DNA from: Homarus americanus
Taxonomy: Eukaryota > Arthropoda > Malacostraca > Decapoda > Nephropidae
Reading direction: 5' to 3'
Assembly (NCBI RefSeq): GCF_018991925.1
Contig: NW_024742338.1
Span: 3,284,078-3,348,077, forward strand
Length of the DNA stretch: 64,000 nt
The notes below the pieces were generated by a model. That model ran no database searches, had not been told where the DNA came from, and saw only the letters and a program-made list of their open reading frames with translations. Below, in pieces: positions 14,402-26,036 of the stretch. A program made the position numbers and the translations under genes. The stretch's first letter is position 1, and each line of letters begins with the position of its first letter.

Positions 14402-17400
14402 CTTTTGCTGTGTCTGGACGCTCTGAGGCATTTTGTAGAGTTGTTGTAGTTGTTGTTGACACTGCTGGATTTCATAACTGAAGTTCATTTGAGGTTGCAT
14501 TGAATGAGGTCCTTGTGGTGTCATGCCAGGCCCTCCCACAGCACCTTGTGGCATTCCCATGGGCCCTCCAGTTGTCATTCCAGGACCCATGGGATTTTGG
14601 GTGTGCATCCCAGATCCCATCTGTCCCACAGAACCCATCTGGCCAGGACCCATTTGACCAGCAGCACCAGTGGTGGGAACCTGACCAGGTGAACACGTAG
14701 ACATTGGCCCTCCACGTCCAACGGGCATTTGGTTCGTGGGACCTGGGGGACCAGCAGGCCTTGAAGGCATTTGGCCTGGTGCCATGGAAGTCAACTGACC
14801 TGCCTGGTGCATCTGACTGGGACCACCATGTTGCATTTGATTAGGACCACCATGCTGCATTTGACCAGGACCACCATGCTGCATTTGGCCAGGACCACTA
14901 AGTTGCATTTGGTTGAGACCACCATGTTGCATCTGAGTGGGACCACCAGGATGCATTTGGCCAGGACCACTAAGTTGCATTTGGTTAGGACCTCCTGGAT
15001 GGATCTGAGTAGGACCATGTTGCATCTGAGTGGGACCACCAGGCTGCATCTGAGTGGGAACACCAGGCTGCATCTGAGTGGGCCCACCAGGAAGCATCTG
15101 AGTGGGACCACCAGGTTGCATCTGAGTGGGACCACCAGGAAGCATCTGAGTGGGACCACCAGGCTGCATCTGAGTGGGACCACCAGGAAGCATCTGAGTG
15201 GGACCACCAGGCTGCATCTGAGTGGGACCACCAGGCTGCATCTGAGTGGGACCAACATGTTGCATCTGAGTTGGACCACCAGACTGCATTTGAGTGGGAC
15301 CACCAGGCTGCATCTGAGTGGGACCACCAGGCTGCATCTGAGTGGGACCACCAGGCTGCATGTGAGTGGGACCACCAGGCAGCATCTGAGTGGGGCCAAC
15401 AGGCTGCATTTGAGTGGGGCCAACAGGCTGCATTTGAGTGGGGCCACCTGATGCCACTTGACCAGGTTGTAGCTGGCCAGAACCAAGTGTCATCTGGTCC
15501 TGTGACACCTGTCCCTGAGGACCATAGGTCCCTGGTCCTATTATTCTATACCCTGGTTGACTTATAGTCTGCTGTAGATAGGGACTTCGAGGTCCATGTG
15601 GACTGGGGAACCTCATCATTCCTGAGCCTTGGGGACCGCACGGAGAGATCCCCATTGGCACAGAAGCACTAGATAGGCTGCCTGGAGACATACTGTTGGG
15701 CGTCCTTGTATTTGGGGGCAAGCCATTACTAGTCACTGTGTTTGGCATCATGCCATTTTGAGACATGGCACTTGTTGGCACACTTCCTGGGGAACTGGAA
15801 GCTGTAGGCACGTTGGTGGGTGCTGAGGGCTGTTGACGTTGTGTGGCTGTTATTGTTTGTGTGGGCCCATTAACTGTTGTTGTCAATGTTGTGGTAGGCC
15901 CTGACGATGCCTGCACCTGAACACTCTCACTAATAGATTCACTGTTTACTAAACTAATTACTGCACTATTCACTATATTGCTATTGACACTTTGAGTCGA
16001 CACTGGTCCGTTACTTTGAGAAAAACACACACTTGATGTACTAGTGCTAGGAGTCAAATTACCATCACTAACATTACAAATACTGTCAGGCAACACAGAG
16101 TCTTGTCCTTGCTGTGCTGATATAGGTGACTGTTGTTGGCTTATAGGATGTGCAGGCCTCTGTCCTGCTGCCAAGTTAGTTTGTTGTAAATAGCTGCCTG
16201 GTTGCACATAACTTTGCTGGGTCATAGGCCGTGCTTGTTGCCACTGCTGTGGGGAAACTGGGGGCCGGGCTCCTCCAGGCCCTAATCCCGGGGACATGGG
16301 AGGTCGCACAGAACCAGGCCCTATACCTGGAGACATAGGAGGCCTAGTAGTAACAGGTCCTATACCTGGAGACATGGGAGGCCTAGTTGAACCCAGACCT
16401 GGACTCATAGGAGTGCCCATTGAGGGTCTACTACCCATGCCAGGAGACATAGGAGCTCTGCCTCCCATTGGACTAGGCACTCCCGAAGATCCAGCATAGT
16501 GCCCCGGTGACTGCATAGGCTGGGTAGGAGTGGTGCAGCGTTGGCTGGTGGGTGTGTTTCTACCGGCGACAACAGATGGCTTCACCATGTTTTCCAGCTG
16601 CTGCAAGCTGGACCCTGGCCCCCCACCTAAGGCAGGAACTGGTGATACACTAGATGTTGGAGGCATTGAAGCTGGTGAAGACACAGGAGTGGTCATGCCT
16701 AGATTGGAGTTTGGACGAGGATGTGGCGACATGCTACGGGGCATTGGGGACATTTGAGGCCGTGGAGATGGTTGTGGATGAGGCGACATTTGTGGAGAAG
16801 CTTGGGAAAATGATGTTCTATAACCTGGTGTTCCATTAGGTACCTGAGTGCCAGGGTATTGGTTTATATCACCCTGAGGTCGTGGACCACCCATCATTGG
16901 TTGGCCAGGGTGCTGCTGCTGCTGCTGCCCCCCAATAGGAACTTGGCCCTGAGGATACTGTCCTGTCTGATATGGCTGTCTCATAGCATACTGCTGAGGC
17001 TGGCCAGGTGCAGGGGGAGCCCCACCATAGGGGCTCATGTTGGGGGAGTTGGAAGCCATTGGTCTCTGGGGATCAAACCCAGGATAAGGGGGTCTTGGTG
17101 CACTCTGAAAAACTATGCCCTGAGAACCAGGAGGATATCCCTGACCCATACTTTGGGGAGCCATGCCCTGGTAATTTTGTGGAATGTTTTGTTGCATAGA
17201 GCCTCCAATACTGCTGTTAGTCATACCTTGATTCTGATATGGTGTCAAACCTGTTTGTGAGTAATTTGGCTGCTGCTGATAATGCTGATTATATGGATCA
17301 GGCTGGTTGTTCCAGGTAGGGACACCCTGATTTGGCTGGACAGGTCTTTGGGCATACATTTCTTGTCCAGATGGAGGGTATGATGAAGGGTACTGGCTCC

Positions 17401-17716
17401 CTTGGTATTGGCTCATGGGAGGCTGCTGGCCAGGAGCTCCTGCATATTGGTAACCAGCACCAGCACCAGGGCCCGGGTACATGGACTGTGTCGAGGGAGG
17501 GGGCCCACCACCCATACTCATCTTCTGACCTGGGCCCTGTGGTGGTGGCCCCCCAGCCCCTGAGCCTATGCTTGTGTATGATGGCTGTGAGTAGCTGTTG
17601 AGGTCCAACTCTGATACAGAGACGGGTGTGGGGCCCGGGGGACCCCCAAAGGAGTCCCCCCCCAAGTCTAGGTCGCTCAGATCTCCATCTCCAAACAGCC
17701 CAGACAGGTTATCCAT
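14402..17716 (-). CDS. Large first coding exon of a Q/P/G/M-rich nuclear protein, possibly CHD7/8/9-kismet family (N-terminal part only)
   Basis: One open exon encodes 1105 residues. Translation should start at the ATG at 17716; the frame extends two codons further to a TTG, which I do not use. The exon ends in AAG followed by a canonical donor GTAAGTA (14401 leftwards), phase 0, so the reading a few codons on to a stop at 14381 is intronic. The product is disordered and low-complexity: acidic N-terminus (DNLSGLFGDGDLSDLDLGG), Gln/Pro/Tyr-rich stretch to about residue 300, SP-rich MSPHPRP-type motifs, four or five RPPMSPGIGP units near 426-476, a Ser/Thr-rich stretch, then 8-residue GGPTQMQP repeats from about 754 to 908, degenerate to about 971, and a Gln-rich possible coiled coil at the end. 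The N-terminal LFG pattern and PVS..ELDLN recall the N-termini of CHD7/8/9, which in vertebrates also begin in a large exon after a non-coding exon. No chromodomain or helicase is visible, so other coactivators (ARID1/osa, KMT2C/D) remain possible. Confidence 0.8.
14800..15456 (-). repeat. Coding VNTR: 24-bp unit encoding GGPTQMQP
   Basis: About 20 near-identical 24-bp units, then degenerate units (GGPNQMQ, GGPGQMQH), lie inside the large minus-strand exon and keep frame because the period is a multiple of three. Long open frames on the opposite strand (for example 14771-15451 +) are consequences of that periodicity. The inner units are most alike, which suggests recent expansion. Copy number is likely to vary between alleles. 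Confidence 0.95.
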
Positions 17717-17806
17717 TATCAATAAATTAATTTATAAATAATATCAAACACTCATTCTGTCGTCATCGTTTCTCATGGTGCGCTACACGCAGGAGGCACA
17801 GTCACC
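17717..17806 (-). other. 5' untranslated leader of the large minus-strand exon, with splice acceptor
   Basis: Upstream of the ATG the minus strand reads through an AT-rich leader to a polypyrimidine tract and acceptor (TTCTGTCTTTCCAG, then GGTGAC). The exon therefore starts at about 17806. The in-frame TGA and TAG codons in the leader mean this part is untranslated. At least one further 5' non-coding exon must exist at higher coordinates. Confidence 0.75.
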
Positions 17807-19780
17807 CTGGAAAGACAGAAAATACTTATTAGTTTCTCAATGGCACATCAATATATTCCTAATATGAAGGTGACAATACTCTAATTATGAAAGCTGTATA
17901 CAGTACTGAACACTACTGTAGTTAGATACCCATTCATAGCTGGGTGGAGTGAGAGTACAGTACAGTACCCTAGGCCTGAGCCAACTCCCCTTAGGATAGG
18001 AGGCAAGCACTATATCCACTCAGCTGCCATAGCCCCTCAGTACAGCACAGTACAACATTTATATATAAGATCCATTAAATGTATCAACAAAAGCCCAATA
18101 ACATAACTGCAATGAATTACAACAAAAGTATAACAACACTAATTTTTATTGTAAGACAAAGACTTCCCTAACATTACTTTCAGATCAATTCTATACATGA
18201 TTATTTATGGTATTAACAAATATTAGCCCTGTAGGTAAAAGTCACGCAGCTGTTATGTTATGCCCGCCAGGACGATTCATGTCTGCATTTGATTGATTAC
18301 GTGGGATTATATAGGTCCCTAGACAGCCTACCACGGTCTTGAATTTTCCCAACACACATTTCAAACCATTAAAAAAGTAATAAAAGTGAATAATGTAATT
18401 ATCAATCATGCAAATTATTGCAAATATCATCATAGTTACACCTTCACATATTCTCTTGCCTTTATTTTTTACAATACAGTACAGTAATTCAATGAGCAAT
18501 TTAAAAAATATAAATAAAAAATAAGCTCAACAGGAAGGGTGATTATAAATGGAATATTCTGAGAACAGTAACTCAACATACTGTACACCTAACCTAAATC
18601 ACCAGCTGAGAGAGGCTAAACACATGACGGCAATAAACAAAGAGCAACACCCACACTGCCCGAGGAAAAGCAACATACTGTAATTACAACAAACATCCGG
18701 CCTAAATTATGTGTAGTTGAGGGTGGAGCCCCAGCTCACAGCAAGGAGGTCCATAACCCGAGATCACCAAAGGAGGCTGTATGATACACTACAACATAAT
18801 ACAATACAAGATACTAGACAATGGAGGCAAAGTCTGATATGATATAGCTCATGTTGCTGGAGGAAACCCATCTTACAGTATAAATGGGGATAAAAAAAGT
18901 ATTAAAAAAAAACAAATTATGAAGAAAGTATCCCCACAATCCCCCCAAATTGGTACAAGACGAGGTAAACACAGCCTATAGGCAGACTGTGGTGAAAATA
19001 AACACTGTTGAGTTGAGGGGTACCATAACTCACAATTTATTGGGAAATGTGTCAAAACAACCAATCTACTCTCACCGAACCCAGATGTAGTTAACTGGCT
19101 GTCAAACCCTCTCAAGGATTTCTACATACTCCCTATTAAAATATATTTGATAAAGATGAGACTTACTGTATGTGGTATGAAAAGTTTATCCTCCTGAAAT
19201 GGACCTTCCCTGACATCCCATTTCAATAAACCTTAATGCAACCAAAGAATTCCCTGAAAACCTTTGTACAGTATTAAAGTACCGGTACTGTATTATTCTG
19301 TTCACTCCACAACCAGATACACCTCAAGTTTTCTCCCATAGCCTCAGTTTTTCAAAGTGTACATGTGCTTAATTCAGTCTGACTGTCTGAAAATTCATCT
19401 TTAAATGAATCCTTATCAGAACAGAGCTTGCAGTGCCAACTGTCCATTTCCTTGTGGGGTTTTTCTTAATTTGACAAGAAAATGTAATGTCTAACTCTCA
19501 ACTTTTGCTTTTAGGCTTTTAGGGGAGGGGAGGGTTATACTACAGTATATATATACTGGTATAAAAAAAAAAATGTCCGTTAACCGTGCCAATAAGGCTA
19601 ATTAAGAGCTTGTATCATAAGCCAGCCAAGGGTGCAGGAGTAAGACAGAAGACCAACAAAACTAGAAAAATAAAAGTTTCAGGAGGCTGCAGGAGTTCTG
19701 GTGGTGAATTTGAGTAGTTTAGGTAGACAGTCTTAGATTAGTGTCTCTGGGAATGTTGACCCCGTCTTTCTGGCTAAGAG
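17807..19780. other. Probable 5' intron of the minus-strand gene
   Basis: Upstream of the acceptor at 17806. No further exon identified. A tRNA-SINE-like scrap lies at 17935-18035. Confidence 0.4.
17935..18035 (-). mobile_element. Possible tRNA-derived SINE scrap
   Basis: The minus strand contains GGCAGCTGAGTGGATATAGT and GCTTGCCTCCTATCC, resembling the A-box and anticodon region of tRNA-derived SINEs. The B-box is degenerate, so the call is weak. Confidence 0.3.
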
Positions 19781-19890
19781 GGCATTTGGAGGTCTTGTGT
19801 GTAATACCCAGTTCCCACTCTGTAAAGGCAGGTTGACAATAGGAATGGCACCAAGTCATAAAACCCGCTTCAAATCTACCACCGACCTGG
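19781..19890. repeat. Dispersed repeat, copy B
   Basis: Diverged second copy of the block at 4609-4700, sharing CCCAGTTCCCACTCTGTAAA, GACAATAGGAATGGCA and CGCTTCAAAT in the same order and orientation. Confidence 0.6.
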
Positions 19891-20084
19891 AACATAGACA
19901 GGAAACCCTGTCCAAAGATAAAAGGGCAGCAAGGTGCTGAGAGTACATACAGTATTGGTGAGGTACTCTGTAGATATGGTCAGGGATGATTCAGAAATGT
20001 TACGGTACTGGTGCTTCGTCTAATATTGATGAACATTTATCAGACATCCATCAAAACATCTTTATAGATGTTGTACAAAATGTA

Positions 20085-20965
20085 ATAAATATGAATGTTC
20101 TTTGACGTTTGACCTTCACCAGTGATACTAATTCTTGAAATTGGGAGCTGAGTACAGCACAGCACCTGTATAGTATACATAACTGTACTGTACTGTATTA
20201 TCAAATACAGTATTCCCATTTACTTGAGTGAAGTTGTATCAGAATATCTCTACTGCACCAAGTTATAATGCACTGTCCAGTCCTGTAGTCAAGATAAGGT
20301 TTTCACCTTTGACTTTTCCAGTGACCTTCACCTGTGTCAGATTTAACTTCAATGTTCTACAGTGACTGCACTGCACTACATGCACAGTGTCATCAAAGGG
20401 GCTACAACTTTAAAAGTTACTGTATTACCAAACCAATATTTTGGATATCTATTTGTCAGCCGTGGCCTTAAATTTTGACAGAAATTTGTACGTATTTGAC
20501 GTTTTTGTACTTTGTGTATACTGTACTATGAAATTTCATAAAAAATATCCACAGTACTGTACACTGATACAAGAATCACATTCAAGACATTGTTTTGACC
20601 TTTGACATAAAATGATTTCAGTAAACAGCATTTTGTCTACTGACAACACACCTATATGTTATGCCTTGTTAAAACATCTTCATCAATACAGTACAGTGTA
20701 AGAATTATGCTCTGGACAAAGTGTTGGACTTTGATCTTCAGATGTGTCCATGACATTTACTATACTGTACTGTACCTGGATAATAAGCTTTTCTGTACAT
20801 AATGATTAGAATTTCTTTTGAGACTCAAGCCATCTAATTAAAAGAGTACAGTACTGTACTGCAGGACTAGTTATGTTAACAAACTGTACTGCAAGACTAG
20901 TTATGTTGACAAAGTTTTGACTTTTGACCTCCATTTGACCTTGACTTTTGTTGTACCTGTAACAT
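20085..20965. repeat. Degenerate tandem repeat, roughly 130-280 bp spacing, marked by TTTGACCTTTGAC
   Basis: The motif TTTGACNTTTGACCTTCA or variants recurs at about 20100, 20310, 20595, 20725 and 20925. It is usually preceded by AAAGTTT/CAAAGT-type sequence and followed by TGTGTCA/CATGACC. No coding sequence. It may be an old satellite or part of a transposon interior. Confidence 0.5.
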
Positions 20966-21403
20966 CCAGCCAATATGCACAGTACAGTACTGCAGTTACA
21001 AACTCATCTAAATCATCATAAAGCATTTTTCTGCACAGAATAACCCAGTACAATATCACACACTGGTATTCAAGTGTGGTGGTAATACAGGTACAGTATA
21101 GTGCGACTCCTGCAACTAAGTGTTTATCTACTACTGTATACAGACATCCTCACAGATAAGTATCAACACAAAGATACCTAGACAAACTCAAGCCAGGTTT
21201 TCAAAATGGGGTCCCAAAATGATTCCTCCCAGACAAAAAGATTCCTCACAAGGAATTACAACAATTTCCCAAGACATTAATTTGTTTTAATGATGTACGA
21301 GTTTTCAGTGAGCTTGTGGTAAAATGGACATTATTAGCTGAAGATAATGAACCAAGTGAATCACATGCAACACAACATTACCAGTGTGTAACCATGTACA
21401 CTC

Positions 21404-21643
21404 GCACCAAAAAGTATCGGTGCAGGGTGAGATCGACAAGTTCCGAAACGATACGTATACACTGTGATATGTCGGGAAGGTTGGTAAGTGTATCCTCATA
21501 ACCCCCCCCCTCCTCTAGGTATTGCCATATGGCTGACAATCAGGGCTGCCAACATATGGCTGGAACAACTAGCCTCTCCCAATACCTATCGTCACTGGTC
21601 TCAAATTGTTCACACTACAGTATGCACCGATACTTTTTGTTGC
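21404..21643. mobile_element. Foldback/MITE-like element, 240 bp, 21-bp terminal inverted repeats
   Basis: GCACCAAAAAGTATCGGTGC at 21404 is matched in inverse orientation at 21623-21643 with one mismatch. A nested inverted pair AGGTATTG / CAATACCT (about 21519 and 21580) lies inside. I see no clear target-site duplication, so the family is unassigned. Confidence 0.65.
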
Positions 21644-21691
21644 AAGACCCTAGAACACTATTACCAAACCAAAAACCCAATTTAGCTTATA

Positions 21692-22041
21692 CAGTGGGGT
21701 ATGCTATAACGAATCTAATTGGTCCTAGAACCTTGTTCGTTATAGCATTCGTTCGTTATAGGATTAATCCGTTCCAGGCCCCCAAATACAACCACTTAAC
21801 ACTGAAAAATATAATATAAAATTGTAAAAATTGTAAAAAAGTGCATAAAGATGCATCTAAACCCCTGAAATAAAGAATATCATTAATATTTGTAATAAAA
21901 AAACAATAAATTAGAAAAAAAAAATTAAATAATGTTCGTTGTAGGAGTTTCGTTCGTTATAGCATTCTCAATTTTATAGGTAAAACCGTTCGTTATAGGA
22001 ATATTCGTAGTAGAATCCGTTCGTTATAGCATACCCCACTG
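21692..22041. mobile_element. Pogo/Tigger-like MITE, 350 bp
   Basis: Ends CAGTGGGGTATGCTATAACG and its inverse are flanked by TA. Subterminal TTCGTTATAGCATTC motifs are repeated at both ends. The AT-rich interior has no ORF. Confidence 0.92.
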
Positions 22042-23713
22042 TATTCCACACCTTCAAAACTCATCTACCATTCAATATCATGAAGACATGTATGGTATTC
22101 CTTCCAAGAGCTGCAGAGAGGAGACCACATGAATAAGAGTACAGTATGGGGTGTGTCTGCCCCACAAGGACACAACCCTCTTCTACCTTCTACAGTTTCA
22201 ATTTATCCTTTTCTTCACTTTAAATCATCTAATATCCATATTTCTCATCCTATCACCTCTCTGTAATTCACAAAGTACTGTACTGTAATCCGTTTCCAAA
22301 ACACACTTGCTTTTTACACGGTTGTTGTACTACTGCTGAAACCATTTGTCAAGGGTCACGAGAAAGCCTGACCAAATCTAAAAACAACAATGGTAAATAT
22401 GTTTTTTGCCTTGTTAGTTAGTGTGTTTTATATACAAAACAGTACATACACAGCCAGCCTTCTAAACACTGGGCTGTATCACCCACTTTAACTCGGATTT
22501 TTCAAATCACGTGTACAGTGACTCCCTTGAAATGCCACTGGCTATATAAATGAAAATGCAAGAAACAGAAACATCTCACTAATGGATCTCCCAATTACTG
22601 TAAAATCAGGCAACATGAAGACTGAGAACCTCTCCCCTGCCACTTATTTCACCTAATGATTAAACACCCTAATGCTAATTTAACCAACGTTCTGTATGGA
22701 GCTTATGGAGTGTTGTATAAATGTCCAAATCATGCTTAAAGCAGTGCCACACAAGGAAGGGTCAGTTGGGAAGGTTACAAGGGCTAAACTGTCAGTCCAG
22801 AACTAATAGTAGCTACCCACACTAGATGACAGCCATTACCTATTACACAGTAATGCAGAAATAATGTGCATACAGTATACTGTGCAGTACAGTAGTATTA
22901 TGTAGTCATTCACCATGAAATGTTCACCTTTTTATATTTGTTCTTAATGTGTATCAGTTATTGACATTGCATATACAGTACTGTACTATAAAATATAAAA
23001 AAGTTTACTATCAAATTGTTATAAAACAGTACAGGTACACATTCAATTATAATGGCATCATGGCCCAACATATTTGACGTCAACTTAATGGAATACTTTC
23101 TGTTAGCAAATACTCAAATTACAGTATAAATTATAGTGTCTGTTTTTCAATTCCGAGTACAGTACTGTACATTACATTATACATTCTCAATCTACTGGTA
23201 CATATAAATATTTAACACCAAATTTGTATTACCAATGTTGTATGTAAGCATTTCCTTGTATATTAAGTTTATGACACACTAATATATAGTGAAGACTGAA
23301 GCACTATGTTGTTTACACACACGTATGGTGTACAAGTTATATATGACTGATACCACAACTCATATAATACAATATAGCTACTATAAATAAACAAACTATA
23401 ACAACATACTGTATCATTCCAAGTAAGCTAAGGAAATTAATTTCAATACATTAACAATATTTTGAGGATCTTTTTATTATAAGTGACATCCACTACCCAG
23501 AATCTGTAGCTACTTGAGCATGTTGCAGGAGTCTTGATATAGCAGCAACGGGTCAGTAGCAGAGGGGAAAAGCCATACGCTTATGATGGAAACAGCCGGG
23601 GCTACATAATCGTGACAACTTCTCCCTCTCCGTATCCGACTATCTCTCCTCTTATGTAGTGATGAGTACTCCTTGGTCTGTAGTGATGTGCAGTCTTAAC
23701 TCCTTGGTCAGTA
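22042..23713. other. Non-coding stretch
   Basis: No supported gene. A copy of the TTATTTCACCTGATGATTAAA family end lies at 22643-22675, with CACCCTAATGCTA after it. Confidence 0.45.
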
Positions 23714-23975
23714 GTGATGTACAGTCACCATTCCTCGACTGATATCGGGAAGCTCTTCACTCCTACACCGGCCAATATCGTTGCCTCCTGCACTGAGGCA
23801 GATAATGGGTTTGTTCCCATTACCAGACAAGATATTGTCCATCCTGTCAACTATATCCCCTACCCCAGCCCCTGGCAAACACACCCTCATCCTATTTTTA
23901 TTTTTACCACAAAAGGCTGTCTAAGTACCTTACCTGTGAGTCACCAACAATTAAAGTTTTTATACCTTCCTTGAC
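23714..23975 (-). mobile_element. CR1-type LINE ORF1 fragment: SGNH/GDSL esterase-like domain
   Basis: The minus strand encodes IKTLIVGDSQVRYLDSL, then after a frameshift near 23900 MRVCLPGAGVGDIVDRMDNI, LSGNGNKPIICLSAGGNDIG and RCRSEEL. GDSQ (block I) and GGNDIG (block III) are hallmarks of the esterase domain found in ORF1 of CR1 and related LINEs. The domain stops after RSEEL, well before the catalytic Asp-x-x-His block, and is frameshifted, so this is a dead fragment. Confidence 0.85.
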
Positions 23976-24027
23976 AGCCCTGTCCCTGACTGTACTAATG
24001 GACGTTAGTACAGTCAGGGACAGGGCT
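23976..24027. repeat. Perfect hairpin: 23-bp arms, 6-nt loop
   Basis: Arms 23976-23998 and 24005-24027 are exactly complementary; the left arm begins AGCCCTGTCCCTGACTGTAC and the loop is TGGACG. The left arm is the 5' edge of the esterase fragment, so the right arm looks like an inverted duplication of it. Confidence 0.9.
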
Positions 24028-25457
24028 AACAATGAAGTAATACTGCACTGTTCTCACGTGACTGCAGTACACAACAACCCGACCCTCCCTTCCGTCTTAA
24101 CTGCCCCCCCCCCTTTCTTTTTTCTATCAATATACAGCACTGTACGTACATTTCTATGGCCACGGCACCAATGACACCAGCCCACCCACCCCCCCTCCTT
24201 TCAGTCACAAATCATCATTCGTTATCATGCCACACCTACTCTGTACAAATTACATTAGTTGACCTTCACCTTCATTCCCCCAAAAATTCTTGTCGTCCAT
24301 GACACTTTTTCTTACAGCTTTCTCAATACATCACTGGGGACGATTACAACTTAGGGCTCATTGGAAACTATTTCTGATGGGAAACTATGAGTGATTCTAA
24401 AGCTTAGGATGCTAGTTAGTTTACTGTAGGACCCATCAGAAAATAGAACCCCAATGGGGCCCCTTGCAAAAAAAATCTTAATGAGCTATAGTTTCAGGCT
24501 CATTAGTACTTGCTGAACACCAATTAATCCGGTTATGGGTATTTTGTGCCCATGAAAACAACTTGGAAAATACAAACGGTGTGTGTGTGCGCGCGTGCGC
24601 TCGCTACCGTACAATTAATTGCTTCAGTAAAATTTCAGTACAGTATTTCGCAAGATGAAATCTCAATACTTTCTATAGTGAAAACTTTGAACCTTTCACT
24701 ACACAGTAATTGTCTTGTTGTGTCATGATGGCCGTGTCCAGTAGAAATCATTTAACAAACTATGTGAACCAGTAGTAAGGGAGTAGAGATGGATGAGGAA
24801 GAAGGAAAAATGGTATAATAATAACAATAATGAATGTGGGTGGGTGGTGAGGATGGGTGGGTGGGTAGGGGCAGGTGAGGGGTCGTGGGAGCTGAGCGGC
24901 CGCCGCCACACTTCCTCTAGCGTCACCACCAGTCCTCCCTCCACGACACCAACGCTACACACCCGCGCGCGCGCGCGCCCACCCAACCCAACTTATCAGC
25001 TTCATTGCCCTTCTTCAGGCCTATATTTGCCTATGTAGGTAGCCAATGTTGTTGGTGGAAGAGAATGCGTCACAAGACCCACCCATACAGCAACAGCAAT
25101 GGGAAAAAATCAATCTCATCAACGTAGGGCAGCTGGCGCCGGCGGCGGCCTGGACCAACACCCGCTACCATGCCTGCCAACCTCCCCGCGCTATGCTTCC
25201 TCCGCTCAAAATCATCCTCCATCCCACACCCTACATTAACCCACCTATCAGACTGCCTCAAATTATGCCGATTCCTATCAATAAACTTGACCAATATGGT
25301 ACCATGACCAACAAGTGATTACGGAACTGGAGAGCCAGTCACTAGCCAGGTCTAGGGGAGAGCCCAGCCAGTCATCTCCAACATTCTCCCATACCAGGCT
25401 CACCATACCTACCATACTCCCCTGGGATACACACGCCCAGCACCTGATCACACACAC
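24028..25457. other. Non-coding stretch with GC-rich patches
   Basis: Contains C-runs (24105-24113), a GTGCGCGCGTGCGC alternating purine-pyrimidine tract at 24585-24600, a GGGTGGGTGGGT-type G-rich tract at 24838-24870, CGCGCGCGCGCG at 24964-24977 and a GGCGCCGGCGGCGGCC block at 25135. It could be a CpG-rich regulatory region. No exon proven. Confidence 0.4.
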
Positions 25458-25459
25458 CG

Positions 25460-25491
<32 letters not shown>

Positions 25492-25532
25492 CACCTCTCT
25501 CACACACACACACACTCACTCACAAACACACC

Positions 25533-25577
<45 letters not shown>

Positions 25578-25978
25578 CGTCTCTCTCACACACACACCGT
25601 CTCTCTCTCTTACACACACACCGTCTCTCTCTCTCTCACACACACACCGTCTCTCTCTCCACACACACCGTCTCTCTCTCTCTCTCACACACACACACAC
25701 CGTCTCTCTCACACACACACACCGTCTCTCTCTCTCACACACACCATCTCTCTCTCACACAGACTCTCTCTCTCTCTCACACACACGGCCTCTCTCTCAC
25801 ACACAGTCTCTCTCTCTCTCACACACCGTTTCTCTCACACACCGTCTCTCTCTCACACACACAGTCTGTCTCTCTCTCACCGCCCCTCTCACACACAAAC
25901 ACCGTCTCAGTCTCTCTCACACCGCCCCTCTCACACACACACACCGTCTCTCTCACACAAACACAGTCTCACACACAC

Positions 25979-26035
<57 letters not shown>
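25458..26035. repeat. Mixed (CT)n/(CA)n low-complexity array
   Basis: Alternating runs of CTCTCT and ACACAC linked by ACCGTCTCT, with a pure (TC)n run at about 25983-26032. The long open frame across it is an artefact of composition. Confidence 0.97.

Positions 26036-26036
<1 letters not shown>

Noticed and set aside
14771..15451. 226-codon + strand frame opposite the large exon (TTRLHLSG units)
   Set aside because: Mirror of the 24-bp coding repeat on the other strand; the minus frame has splice sites and continues outside the repeat.
25046..25318. Overlapping + and - frames in a GC-rich block
   Set aside because: Considered as a first exon because of local GC content, but no start context, donor or homology was found on either strand.
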